This document shows positions 8,899 through 17,084 of a stretch of 22,614 bases of DNA, piece by piece (within the stretch, counting starts at the first letter, position 1; each line of letters opens with the position of its first letter). The notes below the pieces were generated by a model. The model searched no databases. It was not told the DNA's origin and worked only from the letters and a program-made list of their open reading frames with translations. Origin of the DNA: Paramacrobiotus richtersi (taxonomy: Eukaryota; Tardigrada; Eutardigrada; Parachela; Macrobiotidae); NCBI GenBank assembly GCA_034698045.1, contig JAQGAU010000923.1, positions 1 to 22,614 of the forward strand, written 5' to 3'. A program made the translations under genes and the position numbers.

Positions 8899-9075
8899 GC
8901 GGTGCACGACAACACCGAGATCACCGGTGGTCTTGCCACCATCAGGAGGTACCGCGCCCACCAGAACGAGCCAGTCGACGGAGGTACGACTGCGCGGCCA
9001 GTTTGGTCGGTTCATAAGAACAACAAATTCTTCTGCCTTTGCCTGCGCATCTACCTATGTGAGGCTGCAACGTAA
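8899..9075 (+). other. Coding-like exon fragment with a possible splice donor
   Basis: After an in-frame TGA at 8896-8898 the frame reads VHDNTEITGGLATIRRYRAHQ...WSVHKNNKFFCLCLRIYL, with a strong G/C third-position preference. It then closes at TAA 9073-9075. That TAA lies inside AAC-GTAAGA, a good 5' splice donor at 9071/9072, as in the GPCR exon. Its frame differs from the 8169-8870 frame. It may be another exon of the same damaged gene. The neighbouring frame is also open, so the strand and frame are not certain. Confidence 0.25.
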
Positions 9076-9113
9076 GATAGGCTGGAGTTTGGATCGCATA
9101 CGAAACAGCTCGT

Positions 9114-9665
9114 CTACCGTGATACATGCATGAATTTAAACTTAACGCATAAACCATGTACATGTACCCAATCACACCCTAAAAAACAAAAAGACGTCTT
9201 CCATTTCTTTGGATGAATCAAAGTACCCATAACGCAAACAGCGTTTCCACGCTGTATTTCTATACTAATCCGCTGGTGAAGGAATTCCATTGACCGAGGA
9301 TTTCCGTTATTCTCGGGTATTCTGCACCCCGCTTCCTTCAAAAACACCCTGGCACTGGGACCCCAACTTCCCATCGTCTCGAATCCAATCGGTTGAACAT
9401 GGTATCGGTCAGAAAGAGTGCGGTATCGGGTTTCTTACTGTCTTTCTTGCTGATCCGCGGCTGCGCCACAAATGGTGCGGGCAATATAAGCGTCAGCGCA
9501 TGTGTCTGCCACAGTCACATCCCAAACAAGCGGTTTGCCTGCTTGCCAAGGCATGAGCGTAAGACCGTCCGGACGTTTTCCGTCCCCTCTGTCCAAACGC
9601 TCAATGGGATTGCTTTGCACATATATTAAACCGCGGAATACGGATGCCGGAGACCCAAGCTCGTA
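9114..9665 (-). pseudogene. Decayed retroelement C-terminal domain (copy 2)
   Basis: One minus-strand frame reads through most of a conserved C-terminal retroelement block: [32 protein letters not shown], a TAA, then ETRYRTLSDRYHV, FETMGSWGPSARVF, SMEFLHQRISIEIQRGNA and VCVMGTL. Apart from that single stop the frame is continuous, and the family as I recall it has Lys at that position, one base change away. I know this block from many invertebrate predicted proteins downstream of reverse transcriptases. The RPD...WDVT spacing recalls a PD-(D/E)XK nuclease fold, but that is inference. No RT lies upstream in this window, so the copy is 5'-truncated. Homology fades after VMGTL; the rest, to 9114, is probably 3' UTR. 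Confidence 0.65.
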
Positions 9666-9814
9666 TCGTCTACTTTGCCTGAATCCAATTTTTGGCAGAG
9701 GCTAAGGCAAATGTAAGTGAAATGTTTCATGGCAAGGTAGTACGGCAAAATGAGCAATAACGTCAAAGGTAAAGTCTAAGTCCAAGTGTACAAGGCAAAG
9801 TAATCTGCAAAGGC
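9666..9814. repeat. Short irregular GGCAAAGT-type repeats
   Basis: The plus strand repeats GGCAA and CAAAGT motifs irregularly (GGCAAGGTAG, GGCAAAATGAG, CAAAGGTAAAGT, CAAGGCAAAGT) up to and into repeat copy B. It looks like a degraded simple tail next to the 199-bp repeat. Confidence 0.4.
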
Positions 9815-10189
9815 AAAGTCCAAAACAGCAAAGGCAAAGTTGGTCGAGACCCTTCGGCTTGGACGAAGCCATGAATGAACACTGTTAAGGGCGGGAAAGA
9901 GACGCTGATCAGCTATTTCCGTCAAACCAGAAAGATTCATGGTTGAAAATGTTTGGAGCCGTAATGCAGCCATTGTTGCGTTAAAGTATTCCTGAGCCAA
10001 TTTGTCCATTAATTTTACAGTCTGACCAGTGGTGAATGTACATGTGGCGCGGTCTGTCTGACGTAACCCGTCTCTAAGCCTATGGCTATAGCTTCCATAT
10101 GCACTCGCCACACACTCAGCACCGTCCGGAGTGAAAAAAATGGATAAATTGCCTGGTATTATAGTACTGCGGAACTGTTTGGAAAACAC
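9776..10189 (-). CDS. Unidentified open frame containing repeat copy B
   Basis: The minus-strand frame is open for 137 codons from a GTG at 10189 (an upstream TAG closes it) to the stop at 9776. There is no ATG near the 5' end; the first is in the MDKLAQEY stretch, so this may be an internal exon or a fragment. The composition looks protein-like: IFFTPDGAECVASAYGSYSH, LRDGLRQTDRATCTF, YFNATMAALRLQTF, SWLRPSRRVSTNF. Residues from MDKL onward fall in the 199-bp segment whose second copy (7971-8169) carries a stop. I do not recognise the family. Its position among retroelement debris suggests a transposon protein, but this is not shown. Confidence 0.35.
   Translation of the reverse strand: MFSKQFRSTIIPGNLSIFFTPDGAECVASAYGSYSHRLRDGLRQTDRATCTFTTGQTVKLMDKLAQEYFNATMAALRLQTFSTMNLSGLTEIADQRLFPALNSVHSWLRPSRRVSTNFAFAVLDFAFADYFALYTWT
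9815..10013 (-). repeat. 199-bp direct repeat, copy B (open frame)
   Basis: The partner of 7971-8169: same orientation, same length, about 95% identical, start to start 1844 bp apart. Here the minus-strand frame has no stop and continues beyond the repeat at its upstream side. Confidence 0.8.
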
Positions 10190-10494
10190 ACGCTATAGCC
10201 CAAATCGACGATCTGGAGAATTTCGTGAGACGGTTTTTAAAACGAAACGCAGTCGGATTCAATGAGAATGACGCATATGGTGCGATGCTGGAGAAATACG
10301 GAAGGGAGACGCAGATCATAAGGCGAATAAAACTATCCCTAATTTTGGAAGAAAACCGTTCAAAATGCTGGCGTCCAGACACGAAGTCAAGCCGACCATG
10401 CAATGCCGATCACCACTTCAAATGCTGTGCAACACGTTGCGGATGTTGGATGTTTGCACAGCGCATGGTTGGATTATGGTACAACGTTATTTGA
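10165..10494 (+). CDS. Unidentified charged open frame
   Basis: After TAG at 10162-10164 this frame is open for 109 codons. It reads convincingly at first: AQIDDLENFVRRFLKRNAVG, FNENDAYGAMLEKYGRE and TQIIRRIKLSLILEEN, an alternation of charged and aliphatic residues that suggests helices. After about 10360 it becomes Cys-rich (CNADHHFKCCATRCGC) and less convincing. There is no good start ATG, and no family is recognised. It ends about 135 bp before the LINE ORF1 frame on the same strand, so it could be an upstream part of that element or a separate relic. Confidence 0.3.
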   Translation, partial: YCGTVWKTHAIAQIDDLENFVRRFLKRNAVGFNENDAYGAMLEKYGRETQIIRRIKLSLILEENRSKCWRPDTKSSRPCNADHHFKCCATRCGCWMFAQRMVGLWYNVI

Positions 10495-10629
10495 CCGGAA
10501 AACTCGTATCAGACGCTTAACGTGTTCGCTGCTAGTCTTAACGCAGTTGGAGGCTCAAAGGTCATGAAGCGAGTATGCTTACTTTTCCCACAGTATGCTA
10601 AATATTTCGGCCATACTTAAACGTTACGT

Positions 10630-11456
10630 TTGTTCGTCCGGGTTCCTCTCCTCCAAAACAATAACCAGCACAATCGCATTTGTGCTCTGGAAGGGGAAGT
10701 GCATCGCCTGAAGCAAACTGCCGCATCTGCAGAAGTACCGAATCGCTCGGTGGCAACATCTGATCAGGTTAAGTCCTCTCTGCCTGTGGTTAACCGCAAC
10801 TCCGCCGCCGCTGTTCAACCAGTCGTCAATACCTGTTTGTTGATCATTTTCTCCAGTAATGAATCTGACGAAGACGTTCCGTCCTTGAACCAGATCGAGC
10901 AGAACCTGGCGAATACGATTCCGGATGCCGCTGAAAAGCTCAAGTTCAACAAAGTAAGACGGACACAGAACACTACATTGTACTACAACTTCGGGACCAG
11001 AAGGACAGGGATACTGCTAGAGCAGAACTTGATCGTCATAAGGATTTCATCGGAATCATGGTTAGCGATATAGAAGCTCGTATACCCAGATTAATTGTGA
11101 AACGAGTCCCTAAATGTACTACATCGGAACGATTTGGGAATGTGCTGGCGCAGAACTGTCCCCACTTGTCCGACGTAAAGATTGTAAAAAAACTTGTGAG
11201 TAAGCCTGAAACAGTCCACACGTGTGCATTTGCTACCGAAACCAGTCGCCCAGGCTATGATTACTTGGTAAATTCTGGCAGAGTCAAACTCCGTTTTTCT
11301 GTCTGTCCTTTTAAAGACTACGTGATAATATGTTGTAACTGCATCGGTAGCGGTCACATAGCAAAGTATTGCCGCTTGCCGGGTCAGTCCGATGGCCGTG
11401 TTGAAGTCGCGAAGGATATCAATACTGATAGTCATAGTATCTCGTCAAAGAACTAG
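10630..11456 (+). pseudogene. LINE ORF1 (gag-like) with CCHC zinc knuckle, frameshifted
   Basis: This is an RNA-binding ORF1 protein of a non-LTR retrotransposon, which packages element RNA. The first frame (10630-11073) carries a heptad-like coiled coil near its start (ICALEGEVHRLKQ). Around 10970 the coding signal moves to another frame: LQLRDQKDRDTARAELDRH, then DFIGIMVSDIEARIPRL. The second frame runs to TAG at 11454-11456 and contains LVNSGRVKLRFSV followed by CCNCIGSGHIAKYC, an exact CX2CX4HX4C knuckle. Coiled coil, basic middle and C-terminal knuckle are the normal order for Jockey/CR1-like ORF1. One frameshift makes it a pseudogene. The matching endonuclease domain of ORF2 lies downstream on the same strand from 13115. 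Confidence 0.65.
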
Positions 11457-12076
11457 CTGTATATCCCATTGTGCCAGATTATGCTTGTGAAATTATTTAG
11501 CGCTAACAACTATGCCGTTTAGGTGACTCGAAAACGCCGATTTAATGCACATTTTTATGCACAACGCTCCACTGCATCGCAGAGAAACGTAGACACAACC
11601 CCGCCGAAAGATACAAGCGATCTCATTCGCTCAGTACACATCCCGTTGCCGATATAGAAAAAGTCTCTCGAACGTGCCGTTTTGTAACTCGGCACAGCAT
11701 TCTTCAGGCAGCACGAGTTGATGCAACTCCGTAGACAATCCATTGCACTGTGTTTGGCAACCTACAGTTTAAGCTTTAAAACGCTCCTGAGAATTCCAAG
11801 CCGACAGTTTTGTAGAGAATTAAATTCACTGTGTAATGGTATCAAACTTAGCAAGATTGCCCGATCATTGCCCTGGTTTCTGTCAGTTTATAACTTTAAT
11901 TACTTCTGGACGATCCCGAATATCGAGTCCATCGGTTGTTTACCGTTTTTATCGTTATGAAACGTTCTTATTTTACGTGAATCTTGTATCTGCTCCTGTC
12001 GCCATTTCTACATTCAGATTCCTTGCATTTTTCTAATAATTAAAAAGGTACAAAAACTCGGGTTGAAAAAGTTCGT

Positions 12077-12120
12077 TGTTTTTTTTTTTGGTTTTTTTTT
12101 GGTTTTTTTTTTGTTTTTTG
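12077..12120. repeat. T-rich tract broken by G
   Basis: Runs of about ten T separated by GG or G. On the minus strand this is an A-rich tail, which could mark the 3' end of an old retroposed sequence lying to its right. No body for such an element is recognised. Confidence 0.6.
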
Positions 12121-13012
12121 TCGTGCGCTACCTTCTGGGTGGCAGTAGCGAAGGGTATGGAATTTGCTGAATTCTAGCCTATTCGCTCACCTGGTTGCGA
12201 TACTATCTTCAGATTCGTGATCAGCGACCTCGTTTACACAACAAACTTTCTCTTAAAACTTGAAAGTCGAGAAAACATCTTGCCCACCAGGGGGAAACTG
12301 ACATTTCCCCTGGGGGAAAAACTTAATATCTAAGATTCTCAAGTTTTAATACCAGGGTTTTATGCAAATTGGGGTCACTGATCACAAATTTCAAGGTAAT
12401 TTCGCGACTTGCTAAGTGTATACACGAAATAAGCTCACTCTGAATCCGCTGCTAACCGCCGCCCAGATGGTAGAGTCCGAAAATTACATTTTTGTTTCAG
12501 TTTTCAGTTTAAGAGAAATCATCAGAAAAATGCATTGAATCCGAATCCCAGAACGGCGACAGTATCAGAAGTAAAGTTTCACAAAATATAACAAGTTTTT
12601 ACAACTGTTAACCCGGTCGCCAGTCGACGGACTCGATATTAGGGATCGCGCGCCTGATTAGAATAGCTGAAGCAAGGACAATCATGTTCATGTAAATTTC
12701 GATCTTGTTGCCATTACACAAAAAATTTAATTCCGTAAAAATCTGTCGGTTTAGAATTTTCAAATGGTTTTAAAAATTTAAACTGTTACTTGCTAAAAAC
12801 GTGCGCCCGAATGTCTACGGAGCTTCAACACAGGCCTTCTTCCTGCGTGACTGTTCTATCATAAATCAGAAAGATCGGCAATGATTCGGCATAGCAGTCA
12901 GAGTTTACGTTTCCCATTAGTCACGATTCTGTTATTATTGGTTAACGCATTTTTCATTTTTTTCAGTGATTCACAAGTCGGCAGTTCTCTCGTCGAGTTC
13001 TCTTGTCGGCCT
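12121..13012. other. Non-coding interior of the bracketed segment
   Basis: Apart from the nested hairpin at 12253-12349 and a small CGCTAC...GTAGCG stem near 12127-12151, I see no gene or repeat. All frames close quickly. Confidence 0.45.
12253..12349. repeat. Nested hairpin
   Basis: The outer stem is TTAAAACTTGA (12253-12263) with TCAAGTTTTAA (12339-12349), 11 of 11 complementary. Inside it, CCAGGGGGAAA (about 12287-12297) pairs with TTTCCCCTGG (about 12304-12313) with one bulged G. Two stems on one axis suggest an RNA or DNA structure. Confidence 0.6.
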
Positions 13013-13114
13013 CGGCATAGTTGTTAGCTCCAATTGTTGTAAATCAGTGCAGTACGGACCTAACAGCCGGTGTTTTTGATCGAAACGTTCAGCAACTTGC
13101 TTTCGACCGTTCTC

Positions 13115-14238
13115 GTGAAATCAACGACATTGAGATTCGATGCTGCAACGCGAATAGTGTCAAGAAGAAAAGTAGCGAACATAAGGTATTTTGTTAATGT
13201 AACCGGACTTACAGAAACTTCGGATAAAGCAGAGTCCACTGATGCCATTTTTGCAGACTTTCGTTTATTTAATGTCTTCCGGAAACAGTGAAAAGACGGA
13301 TATGGTGGTGTAGCACTTATACGGCGCAAATGTTTCAAAGCGTATAGACGCACAGACTTGGAAACGAAGGAAATTGAAGCAGTTTTCGTTGGAAGCGTTG
13401 TGTTGAATATGCTGTTTGCTTGTTGCTGCTCATCACCAGACAAAGTGCAGACAGCAGTTCCTGCTTTTGTCGATCATATTGTACGAGATACTGTATCACC
13501 TGCACTAATGTCGAAGATTGTGATGGGAGATTTGCATTTACCAAATGTGAACTGGGGAGTGATCGCGGGACACTCAGAAGTAGGCAATTGTTTACTCTCA
13601 GCAGTCAAAGAATTCAGTCTTCTTCAGATAATTAACTTTCCGAATAGAAAAGATAGCTGTCTGGATTTATTTATACTTTCGACGAAACGTTTTGTTAAGT
13701 ACGTGAAGCCGGTTTGCCCGCCATTAGCTACAAACGATCGTCACGCGTTTGAGCTGATGTTGAAATTCAAACGTAACAGATGTCAGTCGTTTGTTCCTAA
13801 CCTGTGGCATATTGTAGCTGAAAAAATTCCGCTTTTTAAAAATATCTAGCGAGTTGTTGATTGGGAAAATTAGTTCCGATTCTTGAATACTAACAAGCGA
13901 ACTGAAGGGTTTGAACTCATTTTTATCAGCACAGCCAAGCAGTTTCTCACTTACTCTAAACCCCGGCTTGCGAGTCAAGTGCGTTATCCAGCTGATGTGA
14001 AAAAAGCAATTCGAAAGAGAGATAATGCTTTTGAAAAGTATTTGTTTTGTATGAATAAAGGATCAGTTTCCACAGCAATTACTTAAACAAAAATGGAATG
14101 GAAACGTTTACCACAAATGTCGCCGGAAAATCGACACGTAGTTTTGAGCGAAATCATTTGAAGGACATCACGTGCTCTTCTCGTAATAACCCGAGTACAT
14201 TTTTGTGGTACATAAAGCGTTCTTTAGACAGACTCTGA
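13115..14238 (+). pseudogene. LINE ORF2: AP-type endonuclease and linker, frameshifted
   Basis: This is the N-terminal part of a non-LTR ORF2, whose endonuclease nicks target DNA to prime reverse transcription. The motifs appear in the expected order but in changing frames: IEIRCCNANSVKKKSSEH (motif with the catalytic Asn, about 13130), VTGLTETSDKAE (Glu motif, about 13200), KDGYGGVALIRRKC (about 13293), then from 13358 a longer frame with GDLHLPNVNW (about 13526), RKDSCLDLFILS (about 13650) and PPLATNDRHAFELML (the SDH-like motif, here NDRH, about 13720). A linker follows (RYPADVKKAIRKRDNAFEKY near 13985; NPSTFLWYIKRSLDRL near 14190), stopped by TGA at 14236-14238. Several frameshifts make it inactive. 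It is probably continuous with ORF1 at 10630-11456, separated by the bracketed segment. Confidence 0.7.
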
Positions 14239-14639
14239 ATGCCACCTCTGCGAGCGCCAGATTGAACTGTTGCATATTCTGATTTTACAAAGCAAACTTA
14301 GTAAATTCTGTGTACAATAGCGCGCAAGTTTCGTGTAGAAACCATTGATAGGCTGGGGGACAGAGTTTCAGTCTCTGAATAAGAATGAAGTTAAGATTTC
14401 TGACGGTATGATTTTGCAGCACAGTGCAGTTTGTTCCCCCAAAACTTCGGGTAGTTGGTTCAAAATTATGAACACCCTCTTGCAGATGTTGCTTCTGTAG
14501 GAAAGGTGAAACAACAGGAGAGCACTTGTTAGCTATCGTTTTCTGCCAGACCTACACCCATGTTATAAGCAAACGATTCGCCTGCGTGCGTGCAATGTAG
14601 TACCTTGCTTAGTGCACGAAACGCCTTTATTTCCATTTT
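14239..14639. other. Eroded LINE-like sequence, no gene
   Basis: Short in-frame snatches (SDFTKQ near 14280; KNEVKISDGMILQHS near 14385) look like continuation of the plus-strand LINE linker towards its RT. The reading is broken many times, and nothing more can be supported. Confidence 0.35.
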
Positions 14640-15749
14640 GCCAGGCTTTAGTGTGGGAATGGCAGGTTTTAGCACTGGTATTGCCAACAACGCTTTGCCA
14701 TTGCCAGTTGCTGTAGCCAGTGGCTACGCCATGACCAGGGTTTAGACCCTGTCCCGTGGAACTCTCTGTACGTAAACAATGTAACCGATGTCCAGCTTCG
14801 ATGGCCTTTTACCACCATTGTGAAGGACTTTTTGATGTTGATCACCAAACCGTAATCTTCAGAAAAATTGGTTTAAATTGATTCTTGCATATGGCCTCCG
14901 GAATGCGCAAAAACCACCACGTCATCGGCGAATTTCTGCAAAAAAAAATCATAGTCTGGCCAATTTTGACCGTTGTTTTTCGATTTTTAGCTACAAACTG
15001 TGTAAGGCCATCGATGGAAATATGAAACAGTAGTTCTCAGCATGGATTACCTTGCCTTACTCCTTTTTGCAGTGGGAAGGATGCTGATATTTGGCTGCCA
15101 GCTTTGATTCGGTTCTCGGCTTGCCCATAGGCGGAATGCAGAAAACATAAACATTTTTTGGTAGATTCCTAGAGCGCCCAGTTTATCCCATAATTGCTCA
15201 TGTACTGGGTGGGGAGACGAAGATGCGAAAATGTTCTCGTGTGTGTTGCCAGCTAGACTCCCCACCCAGTATAACTGCGTCGAACGCTGTTGTATAGTCG
15301 ATGAAGGCTAACAATAACTTTTGCCCCCTTCTAGGGACCTTTCTGCAACGGCTTGCAGTGTTAATGGACATGGTCTGATGTGCACCTTCCCGTTCGAAAT
15401 GGTGCTTGGTCCCGTTAATATTTGTTCACATTTCATGGCGTGCATGCACTTAGTCTCGTTGATAACAATGCGCCGATAACGGTAGTACTATAACAGGCCT
15501 AGAATTGTCCGCGGCAACTTCTGCACCCTTTTTGTGCACAGGAACTATATTTCCTTTGGACCATCCTTTTGGTGGCTCGCCACTCAAAAATTCAGAAGCG
15601 GCACGATCGGCACATCGTTTCTTCAGCGCAACCAGTGTACTGGTTTGTACAGAAACATCAAACACTCCAAACTTGCAGAAACAAAAAGATATTTCTGTTG
15701 CTTTGCAGAAACAGAGAAACACAGCTACAGCGGTTTGATTCCCTAACAT
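14640..15749 (-). pseudogene. LINE reverse transcriptase remains
   Basis: The minus strand carries RT motifs in correct order over several frames. First comes FLSGEPPKGWSKGNIVPVHK with NSRPV (about 15600-15500, the N-terminal fingers motif). Then an IDYTTAFDAV-like palm motif (about 15300), LQKGVRQGNP followed by LLFHISIDGL (about 15070-15000), and KFADDVVVFAHSGGHMQE (about 14940-14880, containing the catalytic Asp pair). GLVINIKKSFTMV follows at about 14840. Multiple stops and frameshifts show it is dead. It points towards the plus-strand endonuclease at 13115-14238. It is either an independent insertion or an inverted part of the same element. The 95-bp repeat overlaps its 5' side. Confidence 0.7.
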
Positions 15750-16000
15750 TTATAGTCCTGGCTGTTTCCCTATGGAAACATAGCTACATTTTTAGGTCTG
15801 CCTGTTTTCGACAGAAGCATCGAAACACAGAAACACAGCGACATTTATAATTCTGGCTGTTTCCCTACAGAAGCACAGCAACATTATAATTCTGACTGTA
15901 TCTCTACAGAAAAATCACAACACAAAAACACAACAACATGTATCATTCTGGCTGTTTCCCTACAGAAACATAAAAACACAGCAACATTTATATATCTGGG
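15640..16000. repeat. Degenerate tandem repeat with 95-bp dimeric period
   Basis: CTGGCTGTTTCCC and variants begin at 15758, 15798, 15853, 15892 and 15948. The spacing alternates about 40 and 55, so the higher-order unit is 95 bp (15758, 15853, 15948). Between them lie ACAGAAACACAG and CAACATTTATAATT. Diverged CAGAAACA copies extend left to about 15640, inside the RT relic. Confidence 0.75.
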
Positions 16001-16020
16001 TGCGAGTACACGGACAGTTT

Positions 16021-16088
16021 GGAGCAACATTAATAGTAACAGCCACGTAAATACTGCATGCCCCGCGGAACGTCATTAATGTTGCTCC
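16021..16088. repeat. 14-bp perfect inverted repeat
   Basis: GGAGCAACATTAAT (16021-16034) and ATTAATGTTGCTCC (16075-16088) are perfectly complementary with a 40-bp loop. It sits just left of the larger palindrome. Confidence 0.7.
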
Positions 16089-16158
16089 CTAGGAACAAAC
16101 AAAAAAGCCTGGTATAATACTGGATTTTGCTCTTGGTTATCGGTATGTACGGTATGTG

Positions 16159-16299
16159 TACTTCGACATTGGCTGCAGGATATGCCACATAATTTACGGA
16201 TCACGGGATATTGCACCTATGCCAAAGCACTGGGCGCGCGGGTGCAATATCCCGTGATCCGTAAATTATGTAGCATATCCTGCAGCAACTGTCGAAGTA
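16159..16299. repeat. Large palindrome, 59-bp arms with 23-bp spacer
   Basis: The arms 16159-16217 and 16241-16299 are complementary at 56 of 59 positions, and the inner 30 or more are perfect (from CATAATTTACGGATC to GGGATATTGCACC). The spacer is GC-rich (GCACTGGGCGCGCG). Such near-perfect arms are young compared with the surrounding relics. No protein frame explains it. Confidence 0.9.
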
Positions 16300-16639
16300 G
16301 TGTAAAAGCGGTAGCAAACAGGATTCACACACCTTTGCCGCGTGTCAAGACGGTTACGAATGACAGAGATGGTGTTGTTCAGTGACGTGTTTTCGGTTTT
16401 AGTTTTGAACGGTAAAGTAACTGCCGTGGTAATTTCGGCGGCAACATTTTTAAAGCGCCCGGTATGACGCGCTACACTTATGACAAATTTCTTGCGGATA
16501 TGACACCCGCCCAGTCCGCGGAGAAGCTTTCTCGGCCGAGCGCGATCAAACGAGACTCCGCATGTTTATGGCAATGCGGAAATTAGTGACACTTTGAAAT
16601 ATATTGTAGTTTGTACTGTACTAACTGAACGTGTTTCGC
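16300..16639. other. Gene-free stretch
   Basis: No gene is supported. A small stem (TCCGCAT / ATGCGGA) lies at about 16557-16580. Confidence 0.4.
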
Positions 16640-16870
16640 AACTCGAGCGCGCACTAGGTACGAATTAGCATGTTAGTGTTATTCTGAAACACTGCCACAC
16701 GCACCGGTTATAACAGGTTCTGTAGCGGATATGTTGATGCCATACGGGGCGATCGGGATGTCGTTTGTATAAAAAAAGGTTGAAAAAAGTTTTGTAACTC
16801 GACAGAACACTTTTGCACAAAATCAACACGCGATGGAGTCGCACCGTCATTTTAGGCGACATCTCACAGT
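16640..16870 (+). repeat. Diverged copy of an unidentified coding module (copy 0)
   Basis: It aligns with 17640-17860 through CCACACGC, GCCATACGG, TTGAAAAA and a TTTTGC-CAAAA-ACACGCG-like end. On the plus strand one frame reads SVADMLMPYGAIGMSF, matching ALPYGVTDLL of copy 2. A stop follows, so it is a relic. Confidence 0.4.
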
Positions 16871-17084
16871 GTGTTAACATATAACTGATTATTGTAAGTG
16901 GTTTTGGAGCGTGCTTTTAGAGCAGTATCTTAATGTCTAGTGGCGTTTTAATGCCGCGTATTTTCCAAAGTGGAGTAAGCTAGTAGCACATCGTATAGTT
17001 TGCCGTGCGTGGCTCGCACAGTTTAACAGCCGATTTCCTCCACCGTATACAACCGCTCCGAGTCGCCGTGTTGTTTTCGATAAA

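Larger units (their letters stand above)
11502..13028. mobile_element. Possible DNA transposon with 16-bp perfect inverted ends
   Basis: GCTAACAACTATGCCG at 11502-11517 is repeated as a perfect complement at 13013-13028, with both copies facing inwards. The pair brackets 1.5 kb that separates a LINE ORF1 stop (11456) from the start of a LINE endonuclease (about 13115), where only a short gap is normally expected. I see no transposase frame. No clean target-site duplication is visible: the left flank ends ATTTAGC and the right flank begins TCCAATT. The inside holds the hairpin at 12253-12349, a T-rich tract, and a piece related to the module at 16640-18030. The inverted ends are direct observation; the transposon reading is inference. 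Confidence 0.45.

Noticed and set aside
7971-10013. LTR retrotransposon flanked by 199-bp LTRs
   Set aside because: The repeats do not begin TG or end CA, no target-site duplication or primer-binding site is visible, and the interior has no gag/pol on a consistent strand.
13115-15749. Twin-priming 5' inversion as the cause of the opposed LINE halves
   Set aside because: Twin priming would place the inverted 5' part on the 5' side of the minus-strand RT (higher coordinates). Here the plus-strand part is on the other side.
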